Below are positions 60,790 through 64,000 of a DNA stretch of 64,000 bases, piece by piece. Where the stretch lies: positions 2,108,001-2,172,000 of the forward strand of contig NZ_CP118164.1 of NCBI RefSeq assembly GCF_028748185.1, written 5' to 3'. Positions within the stretch are counted from its first letter, which is position 1. Each line of letters starts with the position of its first letter. The DNA comes from Bremerella sp. P1 (GTDB taxonomy: Bacteria > Planctomycetota > Planctomycetia > Pirellulales > Pirellulaceae). The position numbers and the translations under genes were made by a program. Under the pieces are notes generated by a model. It did not search any database, was not told where the DNA came from, and worked only from the letters and a program-made list of their open reading frames with translations.

Positions 60790-63765
60790 TTAGATCACCG
60801 CCGACTCCATCGACTCGGGGTGGTACTGCTGCAGCAATTCAATCAGCCGTTTGCGGTCGATCGGTTTCGTGGTGTAGTCCGTGCAGCCAGCGTCGAGGCA
60901 CTTTTGCAGGTCACCGGCCATAGCGTGGGCTGTCAGGGCGACAATCGGCAGCGTGCATCCTTTCTCGCGTAAGAGCCGAGTCGATTGATAACCATCCATC
61001 TCGGGCATTTGCATGTCGGTGAGAATGACGTCGAACCGAACGGGCTCTTCCAACGGACCATCAACCGTTCCGTCCTGGGTCATCTGCTCGACGGTTAGCT
61101 TACCGTTCTCGACAGTCTCAACTTCCGCGCCGGCCTTACGAAGGTGGAATGAAATCAGACGGATATTATCTGGGCCGTCTTCGGCCAATAAGATTCGCAT
61201 CCCCTTGAGAGGATGGCTCGGCAATTTTGGCGAATCCTCGACCTCCTTTTTCTGATTGGTCGTCGTCGCGCAAGCTTCATCTGGGGTCAACCAGTTGTTC
61301 TCGTTGATCTTTTCCAGCGACAACGACAGGCAGAAGACACTACCCACGTCCGGCTCGCTCGTAACGCTGATATCTCCTCCGAGCATCTGGGCCAGACGCT
61401 TGCTGATCCGCAAACCAAGCCCTGTACCGCCAAAACGTCTCGCCATCGAATTGTCGGCTTGCACGAACGCCTGAAACAAACGCTCGATCTGCTTCTCGGT
61501 CATCCCGATGCCCGTATCTTCGACGGAGAGTCTCAGGCTGTTCTCGGATTTCACGTAGCACACACGAAGTCGAACTCGACCGATCTCGGTGAACTTGATC
61601 GCGTTCCCAAGCAGGTTGACCAGAATCTGCCGCAAGCGGATCGGGTCGCTATCGATGATCATGGGGATCTTGTTCTCCACGATCGAATCAAGCGCCAACC
61701 CCTTGGCCGCCGCTTTAACATGCATGAGGTCCATCACATCGCGAACAAGCGAATCAAGACGCATCGGCACCGACTCAACCGTCATCTTGCCGGCTTCGAT
61801 CTTCGACAAGTCGAGAATGTCGTTGATGATCGCTAACAGGTGCTCGCCGTTGCGGCGAATCGTATCGATGTATTCCTTCCGCTCCGACTGCTCGTCATCA
61901 GGTTGCCCCTGCTCTGCCAAAAGATCGGTGTAGCCCAGGATGGCCGTCATCGGCGTACGGATTTCATGACTCATGTTGGCGAGGAATTCGCTCTTACTTT
62001 GGTTGGCCTCTTCTGCCTTTTCACGAGCCTCGCGGAGATCAGCCTCGGCTTTGCGCTGGGCGGTGACATCACGCATCGCAGCCAACAAATATGGCCTTTT
62101 GTATTCGAGCGTAGGATTCTCGAACACAACGGCGTGCAACTCGATTAGGCGATCGGTTCCGCGAAGTCCCGTCATTTGAAATTCAACGCAACACGGATGT
62201 CCTGCCATGGCGTCACATAGACTTCGAATGACCTTGCTGTGCGATTGTTTGGGCAATTGCTCGAGGAGCGATATGCCTTGAATCTCTTCCTCGGCCTGAG
62301 CTTCCCACAATCGGAGACCAGCCGGATTGGTTTCCACAACTAGTCCATCTTCATCCAGCACATTCACGCCCACCGGCACGTTCTCAAAAATGGTCGTAAA
62401 CCGGCGAAAGCCTTCTTCGGCTTCCTCTTTTGCCGTCTTGAGATCGGCGGTCATTGACTCGGCCAACTGCATGGCTCGCAATCGCGATGTTCCCAGGTTC
62501 CATACCATTGTCGCCAGGAGAACAGTCAGCGTCGCGCCGATCGCCGTCGTAATAAATGGCCGCATGAAAAGGCTACTGGTATCGAAGTTCGGGTTACTAC
62601 TGATCTGCACGGTCCACTGCCGACCACCAAAAGTCATCGTGTAAGACTTGGAAAAGACCGGCTGGTAGCTGTGTTTCTCATCTTCGCTGCTGAATGGATA
62701 ACCATGGTCGCAAAACAGCTTGTTGGAAGGGTCGATGGCCATTGTATCGTAAACCATGACATCTACCTTTCCGTCACCAGAAGTGAGGATGCCGTCCAAG
62801 GCCAACTCCGAGGTAATCGGCATGTAGACCCAACCCAGGAAAGCGTCCTCGCGCTCTTGCACCGTTTCGAGCGGAACGCCGGTCTTGTAAACGGCCAGGT
62901 AGTACAGAAAGCCGTTGTGATTCAGTTGATCCTGAACCAGGTTAATTTTCGCCGTCAACGTCGGTACGCCATTGGCCCGCGCTTTCTCCGCAGCCACACG
63001 ACGGTTAGTTTCTGACCCGACATCCAGCCCCCAGGCAGCTCGGTTGTCAGCAATCGGCTCGATGTGACAGATCACAAAATAGTCGTCGTACTGATCAAGA
63101 CTGCCTGCGGTCTTGATCTGAAAGTCTTCGCCGAGCTTCTTCTTGGCCCAAGACATGAACGGGCCAACGTTATCTTTGGGGACTCTTCGGATGAAGCCCT
63201 GCCCCATAGCTCCTTGAAAGCAGAGTTGGGGATCCACCACTTTGCAGTAGTCACGGAACTCAGCCAGCGTAAGTTCCTCGCTTACCTCATGCAGACCGCG
63301 GAGCGCCTTCAAGCCATCTTCGAACTCTTTCATTCGCCGAGCGACTTCGGTTTTTACCCGCTCACTCAACGCATCAAATGCTTCCTCGGACTGACGGTGT
63401 GATTCACGCGTCATCCAGTAGGCAGAAGCCCCTGTCAGGGTAACACCGCAAACAAGGACCAGGATCACCGGCCGCATGACGCCGGTCGAGACGTTCGGGT
63501 TTACTGGCGCAAACTTCATGCCCCAGATGGTCATCAAGCGGTAGATGATCAGCGGAGCAGCGATGAGCAGCGTAACGGCCATACCCAGCAGATGCGTAGC
63601 GAACGTCGGCAACTGGGGAATCACCAGCGGTAACAGAAGCGTCGAGACGACTTCTGCCAGCACAACCGTAGCAACAACTTCTGCGGTGCTTCGAAGGAGG
63701 TGTTTGTTTGCCTGCACGTTTGCCCCGCCCCGGACAACCATCAATTCGTTCCGCCGGGCACCCAT
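60790..63765 (-). CDS. CHASE-domain hybrid sensor histidine kinase
   Basis: 991 residues. Membrane segments lie near 27-72 and 96-116. A CHASE sensor domain follows (about 155-385: MGQGFIRRVPKDNVGPF, YDDYFVICHIEPIADN, LGWVYMPI), then another membrane segment (about 398-420), PAS (about 450-560: FTTIFENVPVGVNVLDEDG), HisKA SHEIRTPMTAILGYTD (His600), HATPase (NAIKFTEIGR, DTGIGMTEKQ, GGTGLGLRIS) and a C-terminal receiver with Asp917 in TDMQMPEMDGY. CHASE domains sense small molecules outside the membrane. No partner regulator is adjacent. Its kinase core is close to that of the kinase at 20022. An alternative start is the ATG at 63741. Confidence 0.94.
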   Translation of the reverse strand: MGARRNELMVVRGGANVQANKHLLRSTAEVVATVVLAEVVSTLLLPLVIPQLPTFATHLLGMAVTLLIAAPLIIYRLMTIWGMKFAPVNPNVSTGVMRPVILVLVCGVTLTGASAYWMTRESHRQSEEAFDALSERVKTEVARRMKEFEDGLKALRGLHEVSEELTLAEFRDYCKVVDPQLCFQGAMGQGFIRRVPKDNVGPFMSWAKKKLGEDFQIKTAGSLDQYDDYFVICHIEPIADNRAAWGLDVGSETNRRVAAEKARANGVPTLTAKINLVQDQLNHNGFLYYLAVYKTGVPLETVQEREDAFLGWVYMPITSELALDGILTSGDGKVDVMVYDTMAIDPSNKLFCDHGYPFSSEDEKHSYQPVFSKSYTMTFGGRQWTVQISSNPNFDTSSLFMRPFITTAIGATLTVLLATMVWNLGTSRLRAMQLAESMTADLKTAKEEAEEGFRRFTTIFENVPVGVNVLDEDGLVVETNPAGLRLWEAQAEEEIQGISLLEQLPKQSHSKVIRSLCDAMAGHPCCVEFQMTGLRGTDRLIELHAVVFENPTLEYKRPYLLAAMRDVTAQRKAEADLREAREKAEEANQSKSEFLANMSHEIRTPMTAILGYTDLLAEQGQPDDEQSERKEYIDTIRRNGEHLLAIINDILDLSKIEAGKMTVESVPMRLDSLVRDVMDLMHVKAAAKGLALDSIVENKIPMIIDSDPIRLRQILVNLLGNAIKFTEIGRVRLRVCYVKSENSLRLSVEDTGIGMTEKQIERLFQAFVQADNSMARRFGGTGLGLRISKRLAQMLGGDISVTSEPDVGSVFCLSLSLEKINENNWLTPDEACATTTNQKKEVEDSPKLPSHPLKGMRILLAEDGPDNIRLISFHLRKAGAEVETVENGKLTVEQMTQDGTVDGPLEEPVRFDVILTDMQMPEMDGYQSTRLLREKGCTLPIVALTAHAMAGDLQKCLDAGCTDYTTKPIDRKRLIELLQQYHPESMESAVI

Positions 63766-64000
63766 TGCCCAGCCGCCGGAATCGTTATCGGTTACCCAGA
63801 AGGCACTTGGTGCCCAGAACGCAAATTATCTGCCAGCAATTCGCCTTAACGCAGTGCGCTTACAAGCGATGTATCGAATGTGTCGATTATCTCGGTGTAA
63901 TGAGAGATGGGGCCATGCCCGCCCTAGCGCAGGAACCGGACAGGCATCAGGCGAACAACCGCGACCGGCTGGCCAGCCTGGGTGGCAGGAACTCCCTTCC
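63766..64000. other. window end, no gene seen
   Basis: 235 bp upstream of the kinase gene. I see no start of a further gene, RNA or repeat before the window ends. Confidence 0.5.

Noticed and set aside
61213-61836. 207-codon plus-strand frame
   Set aside because: Antisense to the HATPase and HisKA domains of the hybrid kinase.

Overview
The window is a chromosomal stretch from a planctomycete, most likely of the Pirellulaceae (Blastopirellula/Bremerella/Rhodopirellula type). This rests on the combination of a DUF1549/DUF1553 protein with a CXXCH motif, a Tat-exported DUF1501 protein, a DUF1559 pilin-like protein, several formylglycine sulfatases (two with VHL-beta-like tails), an isolated FhcC subunit of the methanopterin C1 pathway, and many Tat or lipoprotein signals. 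No rRNA, transposase, integrase or CRISPR array was found. The genes look vertically inherited and closely packed. One tRNA, Ser(CGA), is present.

Layout. 1-4490: end of a DUF1549/DUF1553 gene, then DUF1501 and an EF-hand lipoprotein, in one tight operon. 4569-14480: a phosphate island, pstS-pstC-pstA-pstB-(P460-like repeat protein)-phoU-(PhoB-like regulator). PstC and PstA are about twice normal size because of large extracytoplasmic domains, and the regulator's receiver domain lacks its phospho-acceptor. 11-bp-spaced TTAA-type repeats lie before pstS and again before the small gene at 14841. 15271-17406: a sodium:solute symporter with its DUF4212 partner. 17950-20001: fhcC diverging from mobA, then a DinB-fold protein. 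20022-23784: a Tat-exported solute-binding protein followed by a hybrid histidine kinase, with no ABC permease or ATPase nearby. 24307-26507: tRNA-Ser, then a pyruvate-kinase-type enzyme behind a hairpin that covers its ribosome binding site. 26649-28322: plsC-cdsA (phospholipid synthesis).

28435-38692: an exopolysaccharide locus. A minus-strand operon (FemAB/GNAT-like, polysaccharide deacetylase, Wzx-type flippase, GT4 glycosyltransferase) diverges from a plus-strand operon (Wzz-like, Wzy/O-antigen-ligase-like, WecG-type glycosyltransferase, sulfatase-like protein without the formylglycine site). The plus operon is preceded by a textbook sigma-54 -24/-12 element. 38696-50804: a very large secreted protein, several planctomycete-type secreted or membrane proteins, a HIT hydrolase, a histone-deacetylase-family enzyme and a secreted HExxH peptidase. 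51123-56466: three sulfatases and a 45-residue membrane protein. 56472-63765: a TPR/esterase lipoprotein, PEP carboxylase and a second hybrid histidine kinase.

Most interesting: the remodelled phosphate island (oversized permeases, an extra secreted repeat protein, a phosphorylation-dead PhoB-like regulator), the sigma-54-driven polysaccharide operon, the orphan binding-protein/kinase pair, and a strongly structured intergenic element at 42787-42929. All functional statements come from reading motifs by eye; no database search was run.
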